Shown here: piece after piece, positions 8,481-17,970 of the stretch | How positions within the stretch are numbered: position 1 is the first letter of the stretch | Layout: each line of letters starts with the position of its first letter | Assembly: GCF_001612805.1 (NCBI RefSeq) | Contig: NZ_BDBD01000026.1 | Coordinates: forward strand, 62,001 to 126,000 | Reading direction: 5' to 3' | DNA from: Nocardia coubleae NBRC 108252 | GTDB lineage: Bacteria > Actinomycetota > Actinomycetes > Mycobacteriales > Mycobacteriaceae | Length of the DNA stretch: 64,000 nucleotides | The notes under the pieces: model-generated | The model's input: only the letters and a program-made list of their open reading frames with translations | Databases searched by the model: none | Told to the model about the DNA's origin: nothing | Translations under genes and position numbers: made by a program

Positions 8481-9467
8481 CTACGAAACGGAGCCGGACG
8501 TCTGCGTGTCCTCTAGCAACGCGCGCACCCGCTCGTACCGTCGCAGCCACCACCGCACCCGCTCGGCATCCGGATGCCGGTATCGATCCATCGCCGCCGG
8601 CTCGGGCTCCGGCGCACTGGTCGGCACCGTCAACCACCCGTCGACCGGGCGCAGCGAGTCCGCGACCAGATCACCTTCGAACAGCGCGAGAGTGCCCAGA
8701 CCACAGGCGAATTCGAGATCCGGCAGCGTTCCGGCCAGAGCGATCTGGGCTGCCAGCCCCACACTCGTCTCCAGTGCTGACGACACCACCGTTGGCAGCC
8801 CCGCGGCCTCGGCAACCGCGAGCGCCCGCCGCACCCCACCGAGCGGCGTGCATTTGAGCACCGCCACATCCGCCGCCCCCGCCACCGCGACGCGCAGCGG
8901 ATCCTCCGCCCGCCGAATCGACTCGTCGGCCGCGATCGGCACCGAAACCCGCGCCCGCACCTCCGCGAGTTCCTCGATACTCCGGCACGGCTGCTCGACG
9001 TACTCCAATCCGCCCGCCGCCGAATCTATTTCCCGAATTCGCCGCACCGCCGTCTCGACATCCCACACCGCATTGGCATCGATCCGGACGGCGCCGGAAT
9101 CCCCGAGCGCCGCCCGCACCGCCGCCACCCGCGCCAGGTCCTCGGCTAGCGAATCAGGATGATCGGCGACCTTCACCTTCGCTGTCGCACATCCGGATTC
9201 ACGGACGATTCGTGCCGCACGCTCGGGATCTACGGCAGGCACGATGCAATTCACCGGTACCCGCTCCCGCACTGGCGCGGGCCACCCGATCGTCGCCTGC
9301 TCGACCGCGGTAGCCAACCACCCCGCCGCCTCCCGATCGTCGTACTCGGGAAACGCGCAGAACTCCCCCCACCCGTTTTCCCCCCGAATCAACATCCCCT
9401 CGCGCACGGTGATCCCCCGAAACCGCGTACGCAGCGGAATCGCATAAACGAAGGTCTCGAAGTCCAC
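8481..9467 (-). CDS. menC: o-Succinylbenzoate synthase
   Basis: Enolase-superfamily enzyme that dehydrates SHCHC to o-succinylbenzoate in menaquinone synthesis. The 328-residue protein keeps the KxK acid/base pair (Lys97, Lys99), the three metal ligands (Asp130, Glu158, Asp181) and the second catalytic lysine (Lys205 in LKCTPLGG). The start is GTG; an ATG five bases upstream is out of frame. No other men gene lies next to it. OSBS relatives can also act as N-acylamino-acid racemases. Confidence 0.9.
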   Translation of the reverse strand: MDFETFVYAIPLRTRFRGITVREGMLIRGENGWGEFCAFPEYDDREAAGWLATAVEQATIGWPAPVRERVPVNCIVPAVDPERAARIVRESGCATAKVKVADHPDSLAEDLARVAAVRAALGDSGAVRIDANAVWDVETAVRRIREIDSAAGGLEYVEQPCRSIEELAEVRARVSVPIAADESIRRAEDPLRVAVAGAADVAVLKCTPLGGVRRALAVAEAAGLPTVVSSALETSVGLAAQIALAGTLPDLEFACGLGTLALFEGDLVADSLRPVDGWLTVPTSAPEPEPAAMDRYRHPDAERVRWWLRRYERVRALLEDTQTSGSVS

Positions 9468-9624
9468 GCCATCACCCTAAGCGTTGCGCAGAATCGGACA
9501 GGGTGACCTGCGCTGCCTACTTGTCCGCCGGACCGTAGAAGTCAGGGCGCAGGCCAGACCACAGAAACGAGCGCGGTCGATACGTCGCGCCGGTGACGGG
9601 TCTCGACCGTAGCCGAGGACGACC

Positions 9625-9660
9625 GTCGGCGGCGGCATCCGCGTGGACACCGCCGCCGAC
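9625..9660 (-). terminator. GC-rich hairpin after the thiolase gene
   Basis: Eleven-base perfect arms (GTCGGCGGCGG and its complement, 9625-9635 and 9650-9660) with a 14-base loop, six bases after the thiolase stop. There is no T-run, as is common for actinobacterial terminators. Confidence 0.5.
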
Positions 9661-9665
9661 CGCAC

Positions 9666-10835
9666 TCACAATCTTTCGATGATGGTCGCGTTGGCGAGCC
9701 CGCCCGCTTCGCACATGGTCTGCAAGCCGTAACGCGCGCCACGCTGGTGGAGGGCATGGACCAGCGTTGTCATCAGCCGTGCCCCGGAGGCACCCAGCGG
9801 GTGGCCGATGGCGATGGCACCGCCGTTGACATTCACCTTGCTCAGGTCGGCGCCGGTTTCCTGCGCCCAGGCCAGGACGACGGGCGAGAACGCCTCGTTG
9901 ATCTCGATCAGATCGATGTCGGCCAGGTCGAGGCCCGCCCGGCGCAGCACTTTCTCGGTCGCGGGGATCACCGCGGTGAGCATGAGCAACGGGTCGTCGC
10001 CCGCGACGGCGAAGCTGTGCAGCCGGGCGAGTGGGCGCAGGCCGAGCTGCGCGGCCCGCTCGCCCGACATGATGAGCACGGCCGAACTGCCATCGCTGAC
10101 CTGGCTGGCGGAGGCGGCGGTGATCTCCCAGCCGATCTGCGGGAAGCGCGCCGCCATGGCCGGGTCGTAGTAGGCGGGCTTGAGCTTCGCCAGCGTTTCG
10201 AGTGTGGAGCCGACGCGAATGCCCTCGTCGGCGGACAGCCCGTTCAGCGGGGCGAGTTCGGCGGCGAAGAGCCCGTCTTTGGTTGCACGCGCGGCCTTTT
10301 CGTGGCTGCTCAACGCGAACTCGTCGAGCTGGGTGCGGCTCAGCCCCCACTTGGCGGCGATCAGCTCGGCGCTGATGCCCTGCGGGACCAGGTCCTCCGG
10401 ATACCGTTGCGCGAAGGCGACCCCGGACAGGTCGGCGGCCCCGAGCGCACTGGAACCCATCGGAACTCGCCCCATGGACTCGACGCCCGCCGCGACGACG
10501 ATGTCGTACGCGCCCGCGATCACGCCCTGCGCGGCGAAATGGATGGCCTGCTGGCTGCTTCCGCACTGCCGGTCGACGGTGGTCGCCGGCACCGACTCGG
10601 GGTATCCGGCGGCCAGTGCGGCCCGCCGGGTCATGTTCACGCCCTGCTCGCCGACCTGGGTGACGATGCCGCCGATCACGTCGTCGACCAGTGCCGGGTC
10701 GATGCCGCTGCGCTCGATCACCGCGCGCAGGCTGTGCGCGAGCAGGTCGACGGGATGGACGTCGTGGAGTGCGCCGTCGGGTTTGCCCCGCCCGATGGGG
10801 GTGCGTACCGCTTCGACGATGACCGCGTCTCGCAT
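9666..10835 (-). CDS. Acetyl-CoA acetyltransferase / 3-ketoacyl-CoA thiolase
   Basis: A 389-residue thiolase. The nucleophilic Cys91 (VDRQCGSSQQ), the NEAF loop (about 313-316), His345 (GHPLGASG) and Cys375 (CEAGGL) are all present, so it should be active, either joining two acetyl-CoA or cleaving 3-ketoacyl-CoA. GAGG lies about eight bases before the ATG. It stands alone and is divergent from an HxlR regulator. The paired palindrome between them suggests that the regulator controls it. Chain-length preference cannot be read from the sequence. Confidence 0.92.
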   Translation of the reverse strand: MRDAVIVEAVRTPIGRGKPDGALHDVHPVDLLAHSLRAVIERSGIDPALVDDVIGGIVTQVGEQGVNMTRRAALAAGYPESVPATTVDRQCGSSQQAIHFAAQGVIAGAYDIVVAAGVESMGRVPMGSSALGAADLSGVAFAQRYPEDLVPQGISAELIAAKWGLSRTQLDEFALSSHEKAARATKDGLFAAELAPLNGLSADEGIRVGSTLETLAKLKPAYYDPAMAARFPQIGWEITAASASQVSDGSSAVLIMSGERAAQLGLRPLARLHSFAVAGDDPLLMLTAVIPATEKVLRRAGLDLADIDLIEINEAFSPVVLAWAQETGADLSKVNVNGGAIAIGHPLGASGARLMTTLVHALHQRGARYGLQTMCEAGGLANATIIERL

Positions 10836-10850
10836 GGGAGTCCTCTTCCC

Positions 10851-10876
10851 TCTGGCTATATCAGACAATAGCCAGA
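10851..10876. promoter_or_regulatory. Inverted repeat between thiolase and HxlR genes
   Basis: TCTGGCTAT (10851-10859) and ATAGCCAGA (10868-10876) are perfect nine-base arms around an eight-base spacer, in the short divergent intergenic region. It is the likely operator for the HxlR regulator and would control both genes. Confidence 0.65.
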
Positions 10877-10918
10877 CTAGACGCTAACTATCATCTGCTC
10901 AAGTCAGGGAGGCGTATG

Positions 10919-11452
10919 ATGTCGGCTATGGCAGCGGTGATGGAAGGACCCTTGGCCGATCTGAGCAGGTGGGAGACCGAAGGCTGTTCGATCGCCAGAG
11001 CCATGGAGCTCATCGGCACCCGCTCGGCCGTCCTCATCCTGCGCGAGGCCTACTACGGCACCACCCGCTTCGACGGCTTCGCCCGCCGCGTCGGCATCAC
11101 CGACGCGGCGGCCGCGAGCCAACTCCGCAAACTCACCGCGGCGGGAATCCTGGAAAAGCGCCCCTACCAGGAGGAAGGCAAGCGCACCCGGCACGAGTAC
11201 GTCCTCACCCAGATGGGCAGGGACCTACTCCCGGTGGTCGTGGCGCTGTGGCAGTGGGGCGACACCTACCTCCAGCCGGGCCCGGCGCCACTGCTGCGCG
11301 TCGACACCGAAACCGGCGAGCCGGTGCGGGCTCGGCTCACCACCCCCGCCGGCACTCCGGTCGAACTCGAACAGCTCACGGTCCGCGTCAACCCGGACTA
11401 CCTGCGTGCCCGCAAGAAGGCAGGCCGACCGCCGAACGACACCGGTGCCTGA
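10919..11452 (+). CDS. HxlR-family transcriptional regulator
   Basis: About 177 residues with an HxlR winged helix (CSIARAMELIGTRSAVLILR, then FARRVGITDAAAASQLRKL) and an extended C-terminal part. AGGGAGG lies six bases before this ATG; an ATG three bases earlier is too close to it. It is divergent from the thiolase with a palindrome between them. The TetR-like name is ruled out by the HxlR signature. The signal it senses is unknown. Confidence 0.88.
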   Translation: MSAMAAVMEGPLADLSRWETEGCSIARAMELIGTRSAVLILREAYYGTTRFDGFARRVGITDAAAASQLRKLTAAGILEKRPYQEEGKRTRHEYVLTQMGRDLLPVVVALWQWGDTYLQPGPAPLLRVDTETGEPVRARLTTPAGTPVELEQLTVRVNPDYLRARKKAGRPPNDTGA

Positions 11453-11462
11453 TACGACGACA

Positions 11463-11489
11463 GCCGACCGCACCGATGATGCGGTCGGC
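11463..11489. terminator. Bidirectional hairpin between HxlR and sugC
   Basis: GCCGACCGCA (11463-11472) and its complement (11480-11489) form perfect ten-base arms between two convergent genes (stops at 11452 and 11513). Confidence 0.6.
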
Positions 11490-11512
11490 ATGTCAGGTCG
11501 TCGAGCGGCGGA

Positions 11513-12595
<1,083 letters not shown>

Positions 12596-12736
12596 GCGTA
12601 GATCATTCTTCCCATCCCGGCAGGAACGTGCCGGACGATCCGAGAACAGGGTCGGCTCGGATCGTAGCGGCCCGGTGCTCCGGACGTGCTGCGGTAGCCT
12701 CGGTCCCGGAGCCCACCGAGTACCGAGGAGCGCGGG

Positions 12737-13531
12737 ATGAGTCGTCCAGTTCGTATCGGAGTCCAGCTTCAGCCTCAGCACGCACCGGATTACGGGCTGA
12801 TTCGTGATGCGGTGTTGCGGGCCGAGGACGCCGGGGTGGACATCGTCTTCAACTGGGACCATTTCTATCCGCTCACCGGTGATCCGGCGGGCGCGCATTT
12901 CGAATGCTGGACCATGCTCGGCGCGTGGGCCGAGCAGACCGAGCGGGTCGAGTTCGGTGCGCTGGTCACCGGCGGCGGCTATCGCAATCCCGATCTGCTC
13001 GCCGATATGGCGCGCACGGTCGACCGGATCAGCGGCGGCCGGTTGATCCTCGGCATCGGTGCGGGCTGGTTCCAGCGCGACTACACCGAATACGGGTACG
13101 AATTCGGTACGGCCGGTAGCAGGCTGAACCTGTTGAAGGACAACATGTCCCGGCTCACCGCCCGCCTGCGCGTGCTCAGCCCGCCGCCGGTGCGTGATAT
13201 CCCGATCCTCATCGGTGGCGGCGGGGAGCGCAAAACGCTGCGCCTGGTCGCCGAGTACGCCGACATCTGGCATTCCTTCGTCGATGTGGACACGCTGGCG
13301 CACAAGAACAAGATCCTGGCCGAGCACGCGGCCGCCGTCGGCACCGACGAGAGCCGGATCGAACGGTCGGTGCAGTGGCAGGGCCGGGCACAGGCCGAAC
13401 AGTTGCGCGCGGCAGGTGTGAGCCTGTTCACCATCGGCGTCTCCGGACCCGACTACGACCTCGCCGAGGTGCGCCGCGCGATCGAGTGGCGCGACGAAGT
13501 GAACCCGGAATTACTGGAAGGCCTGGCGTAA
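12737..13531 (+). CDS. LLM-class F420-dependent oxidoreductase
   Basis: A 264-residue luciferase-like monooxygenase-fold protein. The N-terminal strand (RIGVQLQPQHAPDYG), the VTGGGYRNPDLLADMARTVD segment and GRLILGIGAGW, which line the cofactor pocket, fit the F420-binding branch common in mycobacteria and nocardiae. GAGGAG lies just upstream of the ATG. It appears to be a single gene. Substrate is unknown. Confidence 0.87.
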   Translation: MSRPVRIGVQLQPQHAPDYGLIRDAVLRAEDAGVDIVFNWDHFYPLTGDPAGAHFECWTMLGAWAEQTERVEFGALVTGGGYRNPDLLADMARTVDRISGGRLILGIGAGWFQRDYTEYGYEFGTAGSRLNLLKDNMSRLTARLRVLSPPPVRDIPILIGGGGERKTLRLVAEYADIWHSFVDVDTLAHKNKILAEHAAAVGTDESRIERSVQWQGRAQAEQLRAAGVSLFTIGVSGPDYDLAEVRRAIEWRDEVNPELLEGLA

Positions 13532-13610
13532 AATCTTTGACCTGCCCGGATGCACCACACCAGGCGCGGGTGGCGAGTGGGGACACGGGCGGGCATTAGG
13601 GTCTATCGGC

Positions 13611-15407
13611 ATGGCAGGTGTGCGTGCTGTGCGAACCCGGGCGCGGATTGCCGCGCTGTTGCTCCTCGTCGGCGTGGCCGCGACCGGATGTGGTGGCTCC
13701 GGTGGCGAGACGTCGACGGGTGACCTGTGCTCGCCTCCCGGCCAGAGCGCGGCGGCCGCGGCGCCGACCAACCTCGCCTCCTCCGAGACGGCGGGCACCG
13801 ACCGCTACACGACCCCGACCACGGTGCCGCTCGAGTCGATCGATACCAGCAAGCTCGGCCTGCTCAGTCCGGGCAAGCTCAGCGTCGGTACCCTCTCGGA
13901 CGCGCCGCCGAGCATCTGCGTGAACGGCCAGGGCACCTTCACCGGCTTCGACAACGAACTGCTGCGCGAGATCGGCGCGAAACTCGGTCTGCAGGTGGAG
14001 TTCTCGGGCACCGAGTTCGCCGGGCTGCTCGCCCAGGTGGCGGGCAAGCGCTTCGATGTCGGTTCGTCCAACATCACCACCACCGATGCCAGGCGCGAAC
14101 TCGTCGGCTTCACCAACGGCTACGACTTCGGCTATTTCTCGCTGGTCGTGCCGCAGGGTTCGGCGATCAAGGGGTTCGGTGACCTGAACGCCGGTTCGCG
14201 GATCGCCGTGGTGCAGGGCACCGTGCAGGACGAGTTCGTGGTGAACCAGCTGCGCCTGGACCCGGTGAAGTTCCCCGACTACAACACCGCGTACGCGAAT
14301 CTCAAATCCGGCCAGGTCGACGCCTGGGTCGCCCCGTCGGCGCAGGCCGAGGGCGCGATCAAACCGGGCGACGGAATCGTGGTGTCGGAGAACACCTTCA
14401 GCCTCGACAACTTCGTCGGCTATGCGGTGGCCAAGAACAACCAGCCGCTCATCGACGCCCTCAACGCGGGCTTGGACGCGGTGATCGCCGACGGCACCTA
14501 CGCGCGCCTGTACGCCGACTGGGTACCACGCGAGCTACCACCGGGCTGGAAGCCGGGCTCCAAAGCCGCACCGGCGCCGGAGCTTCCGGACTTCGCCGCC
14601 ATCGCCGCGAGCAAGCAGCCCGGCGAAGCCGAAGTGGCACAGCAGAAATCGACCATCCAGCAGTTGAAGGACACCTTCTTCGACTGGTCGCTGTACACCA
14701 AGGCCTTCCCCGACCTCATCAAGACGGGTCTGCCGAATACGCTGATCCTGGCCGTGGTTTCGGGTGTCCTCGGCACCGTGCTGGGCATGCTGCTCGCGGT
14801 GATGGGTATCTCGCGCACCCGCTGGTTGCGCTGGCCCGCACGCGTGTACACCGACATCTTCCGCGGTCTGCCCGCCGTGGTCATCATCCTGCTGATCGGG
14901 CTCGGAATCGGCCCGGTGGTTCGCAATGTCACCGGCGGCAACCCGTACTGGCTCGGCGCGGTGGCGTTGGCGCTGTTGGCGGCGGCGTACATCGGTGAGA
15001 TCTTCCGGTCCGGTATCCAGTCGGTGGAGCCGGGTCAGCTCGAGGCGGCCCGCGCGATCGGGTTCGGGTACCGCCAGGCGATGACCCTTGTCGTGATCCC
15101 GCAGGGCGTGCGCCGGGTGCTGCCCGCGCTGATGAACCAGTTCATCGCCCTCATCAAGGACTCCTCGCTCATCTACTTCCTCGGGTTGCTCGCCTCCCAG
15201 CGTGAGCTGTTCGCGGTCGGCCGCGACCTCAACGCCCAGACCGGCAACCTGTCCCCGCTGGTCGCGGCGGGTCTGATGTACCTGGTGCTGACCATCCCGC
15301 TCACCCACCTGGTGAACTACATCGACCGCCGGATGCGCACCGGAAAACCGGTTCCCCCGGTCGATCCGCTCGAACAGGCCGTCATCACGGAAGGCCGGGG
15401 CGCATGA
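13611..15407 (+). CDS. Polar amino-acid ABC importer: fused binding protein and permease (GlnP-type)
   Basis: A 598-residue fusion. The signal peptide ends in lipobox ATGC (Cys27). Residues about 85-315 form a family 3 solute-binding domain (VGTLSDAPPSICVNGQGTF, FTGFDNELLREIGAKLGL). A linker leads to a HisM/GlnP-type permease from about 365 (PNTLILAVVSGVLGTVLGM, then GQLEAARAIGFGYRQAM as the EAA loop). The binding domain would be tethered outside the cell and pass substrate to its own permease. glnQ follows 31 bp later. Glutamine or glutamate is the likely cargo. Confidence 0.9.
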   Translation: MAGVRAVRTRARIAALLLLVGVAATGCGGSGGETSTGDLCSPPGQSAAAAAPTNLASSETAGTDRYTTPTTVPLESIDTSKLGLLSPGKLSVGTLSDAPPSICVNGQGTFTGFDNELLREIGAKLGLQVEFSGTEFAGLLAQVAGKRFDVGSSNITTTDARRELVGFTNGYDFGYFSLVVPQGSAIKGFGDLNAGSRIAVVQGTVQDEFVVNQLRLDPVKFPDYNTAYANLKSGQVDAWVAPSAQAEGAIKPGDGIVVSENTFSLDNFVGYAVAKNNQPLIDALNAGLDAVIADGTYARLYADWVPRELPPGWKPGSKAAPAPELPDFAAIAASKQPGEAEVAQQKSTIQQLKDTFFDWSLYTKAFPDLIKTGLPNTLILAVVSGVLGTVLGMLLAVMGISRTRWLRWPARVYTDIFRGLPAVVIILLIGLGIGPVVRNVTGGNPYWLGAVALALLAAAYIGEIFRSGIQSVEPGQLEAARAIGFGYRQAMTLVVIPQGVRRVLPALMNQFIALIKDSSLIYFLGLLASQRELFAVGRDLNAQTGNLSPLVAAGLMYLVLTIPLTHLVNYIDRRMRTGKPVPPVDPLEQAVITEGRGA

Positions 15408-15438
15408 CCGCCCGCGCTTGCGAAGGAGTTACAGCTCG

Positions 15439-16164
15439 ATGAGTGCATCCCTGACCGGTACCGGCCTGCATCTGACGCTTGGCAACAACCACATCCTGCG
15501 CGGCGTCGACATCCACGTCGACGCGGGCCGGACCACCACCGTCATCGGGCCGTCCGGTTCCGGTAAGTCGACTCTGCTGCGGGTGCTCAACCGCCTGCAC
15601 GAACCCGATTCCGGCGACATCCTGCTCGACGGCGAATCGGTGCTGCGCGAGAACCCCGACCGGTTGCGTCAGCGCATCGGCATGGTGTTCCAGCAGTTCA
15701 ACCTGTTCCCGCACAAAACGGTCGCCGACAATATCGCCCTCGGGCCGCGCAAACTGCGCGGACTCTCGGTCGAGCAGGCGCGGGCACTCGCGGTGGAGCA
15801 GCTCGAGATCGTCGGCCTGGCCGACAAGGCCGACGCGCGACCCGGGTCGCTGTCGGGTGGACAGCAGCAGCGCGTCGCCATCGCTCGCGCCCTCGCCATG
15901 AAACCGGAACTGATGTTCTTCGACGAGGCCACCTCCGCGCTCGATCCCGAGCTGGTGAAGGGCGTGCTCGCGCTCATGGCCGACCTCGCCGCCGGCGGCA
16001 TGTCGATGATCGTGGTGACCCACGAGATGGGGTTCGCGCGCAGCGTCTCCGACAGCGTGGTGTTCATGGACCAGGGCCAGGTCGTGGAGACCGGTGCGCC
16101 CGCCGAACTGTTCGACGACGCCAAAACGCCGCGTCTGCGCCGCTTCCTCGATCAGGTCCTCTGA
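15439..16164 (+). CDS. glnQ: Polar amino-acid ABC importer ATPase (GlnQ-type)
   Basis: A 241-residue ATPase with Walker A GPSGSGKST (37-45), Q-loop FQQFNLFPHKT, signature LSGGQQQR, Walker B LMFFDEATSALD and switch His in VTHEMGF. The start is ATG 15439 with AAGGAG about ten bases upstream. It forms an operon with the binding protein-permease fusion, giving a complete two-gene importer. Confidence 0.93.
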   Translation: MSASLTGTGLHLTLGNNHILRGVDIHVDAGRTTTVIGPSGSGKSTLLRVLNRLHEPDSGDILLDGESVLRENPDRLRQRIGMVFQQFNLFPHKTVADNIALGPRKLRGLSVEQARALAVEQLEIVGLADKADARPGSLSGGQQQRVAIARALAMKPELMFFDEATSALDPELVKGVLALMADLAAGGMSMIVVTHEMGFARSVSDSVVFMDQGQVVETGAPAELFDDAKTPRLRRFLDQVL

Positions 16165-16249
16165 CCAGCTAGGAAGGGCTCGCAGCAACGCATGCGCAAC
16201 TGCTAATGTCGGAAGAGTTGCAAGCTCGATTCGATCCGGAGGAGAGCAG

Positions 16250-16546
16250 ATGACCACCGCGCACGCCGAACATCCGCAGCACACCCACGTCCACGGCCCC
16301 ACCTGCGGGCACGTCGCCGTCCCCCACCAGGACCACGTCGACTACGTCCACGACGGGCACTTACACCGCGAGCACGAGGGCCACTTCGACGAGTGTGAAC
16401 CCTCGTCCCACGTCGCCTGCTCCAACCACGACCACGTCCACGGCCCCGGCTGCGGGCACGTCGCCGTCCCGCACAACGACCACGTCGACTACATCCACGA
16501 CGGCCACCGCCACGCACCCCACGACGGGCACTACGACGACCACTGA
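16250..16546 (+). CDS. Histidine-rich putative metal-binding protein with tandem duplication
   Basis: A 98-residue soluble protein in which 26 residues are His, plus four Cys and many Asp/Glu. Two copies of a unit of about 25 residues (HVHGP.CGHVAVPH.DHVDY, then HDGH.H) are joined by a Cys-containing linker (ECEPSSHVAC). GGAGGAG precedes the ATG. The composition points to Zn, Ni or Cu storage or chaperoning. It lacks a signal peptide and membrane segments. It follows glnQ by 85 bp, but a shared function is doubtful. Confidence 0.8.
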   Translation: MTTAHAEHPQHTHVHGPTCGHVAVPHQDHVDYVHDGHLHREHEGHFDECEPSSHVACSNHDHVHGPGCGHVAVPHNDHVDYIHDGHRHAPHDGHYDDH

Positions 16547-16722
16547 CCGCTCACGCCCCCGGCCCTTGGCAGGCGGTCGTGTCGCTGGAACTGGTGACCA
16601 GGCAGAAGCCGAGGACGAAGGGCAGCAGGAGCCACTGCGGGTCTTCGAGGATGTCGCTGAAAGCGAGGGCGGCTGAGCCGAGGACATCGCCGTCGAGGCC
16701 CGTCGCGGCCTGTGCAGGCTCG

Positions 16723-17970
16723 TCAATCGGTGACAGTGGCGAAGGCTGACCACAGGAGCGGGGAGTTCTCGGGGGACGGGGTGGTTTGCCATGCTGCGAG
16801 CTGGGTTCGTTGCCAGTCCAGGATCGTCGTCACCGGGGTGGGGGAGTCGTGGGCGGTGTCGACGGCTCGGATGGCGGATTGGAGTGGGTGGCCGGTTGTC
16901 GCTGTGAGGGTGTGGAAGGCGTGGTCGGTGGGGAGTGGCCAGCGGGTGGCGGTGACGAGTTCGGCGCCTGCCGACAGGGCTGCGGTTGTCAGGCCGAGGG
17001 CCTCGGTGAAGCGCAGGTCGCCACCGCTTTCGCAGGCGATGAGCGCTACCCGGCTCGGCATCGGCCACAGGTCGCGGCCGGGGACCGGTGCGGGGTCGAG
17101 GGTGTAGGTGCCGAGCAGCAGGTCCTTGGCCGACAGCGGGCGGTGTGAGCGGGTCGGCGCCGCGAAACCGCGGGTGTCGGTGGTGCACGTCAGGTGCAGT
17201 TGCGCGTGCTCGCTTTCCCCGGACTCCGGTGCGGGCGCGGTGACATGCCCGACGTAGATCAGGCGGCTCGCGCCCGCGCGGAGTGCGTCGGACAGCCAGT
17301 CGCGGTCCAGATCGGTGCGCCGGAACAGTTCCACCGGATCGGCGACCGTGGGCACGATGCGGTCACCGTAGGTACTGAAGTGTTGCGCCACAATGGAATC
17401 CGCACTCGGGCGGCCGAGCACGGACCCGAGCTCGGAGTCCGCGCGGAAACCGGGAACTCGCGGATCCAGCACCGCCACCACCGGCAGGTCCCGAGTCTCG
17501 CTCCAGCGCCGCACCATTCGATCTGGCGCCCTAACCGCCGACACCGGCGCCAGCAGGCTCACATCGGCGATATCGAGCAGCCGGATCGCCGGATCGGGCG
17601 CGATGATCTCCCACGGAACCTGGGCGAGCCGAGGCGACGGCTGAATCCGCAGATGCGGCCGGATGCCCCGCTGCGACAGTTCGTACAGTTGCACTGCCAG
17701 CCCGTATGGGAGCAGTGCCCGCGACAATGCCTGCGCCAGTGCGTTTTCCGCCTCGGGATCGACCAGTGCGCCCTCGGTCATCACCCGGCTCAACTCGTCC
17801 GGGCGGCTGGGATCAGGCACAGCGGCGGCCAGCTGTCGCAACACCGCACGCACATCATCACGAGGCAGCATGGCCACCCCGCGCGCCGAGGTGTCGTCGA
17901 CCCACCGCCAGGACACATACACGTCGCCCGCGTCGGCCATCCGGATCAGCGCGGTCGGTTGTTCCGTCAC
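16723..17970 (-). CDS. CHAT-domain caspase-like peptidase
   Basis: A 415-residue protein ending in a CHAT (caspase/separase-type) peptidase domain. The dyad is visible: His242 in LIYVGHVT and Cys313 in VALIACESGG. The downstream segment GAELVTATRWPLPTDHAF matches the family's conserved Trp-containing strand. The N-terminal 110 residues are a separate, unrecognised region. The start is GTG, overlapping the TPR stop by four bases (GTGA). It is the last gene of a four-gene operon. Known CHAT proteins are proteases switched on by partner proteins, often TPR, in defence or cell death; that role here is inference. Confidence 0.85.
   Translation of the reverse strand: MTEQPTALIRMADAGDVYVSWRWVDDTSARGVAMLPRDDVRAVLRQLAAAVPDPSRPDELSRVMTEGALVDPEAENALAQALSRALLPYGLAVQLYELSQRGIRPHLRIQPSPRLAQVPWEIIAPDPAIRLLDIADVSLLAPVSAVRAPDRMVRRWSETRDLPVVAVLDPRVPGFRADSELGSVLGRPSADSIVAQHFSTYGDRIVPTVADPVELFRRTDLDRDWLSDALRAGASRLIYVGHVTAPAPESGESEHAQLHLTCTTDTRGFAAPTRSHRPLSAKDLLLGTYTLDPAPVPGRDLWPMPSRVALIACESGGDLRFTEALGLTTAALSAGAELVTATRWPLPTDHAFHTLTATTGHPLQSAIRAVDTAHDSPTPVTTILDWQRTQLAAWQTTPSPENSPLLWSAFATVTD

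Noticed and set aside
16547-16722. Minus-strand frame with a hydrophobic stretch (DPQWLLLPFVLGFCLV) between the His-rich and CHAT genes
   Set aside because: It looks protein-like but has no ATG, GTG or TTG start in frame. It overlaps the end of the CHAT gene out of frame and has no ribosome site. It may be chance or a gene remnant.
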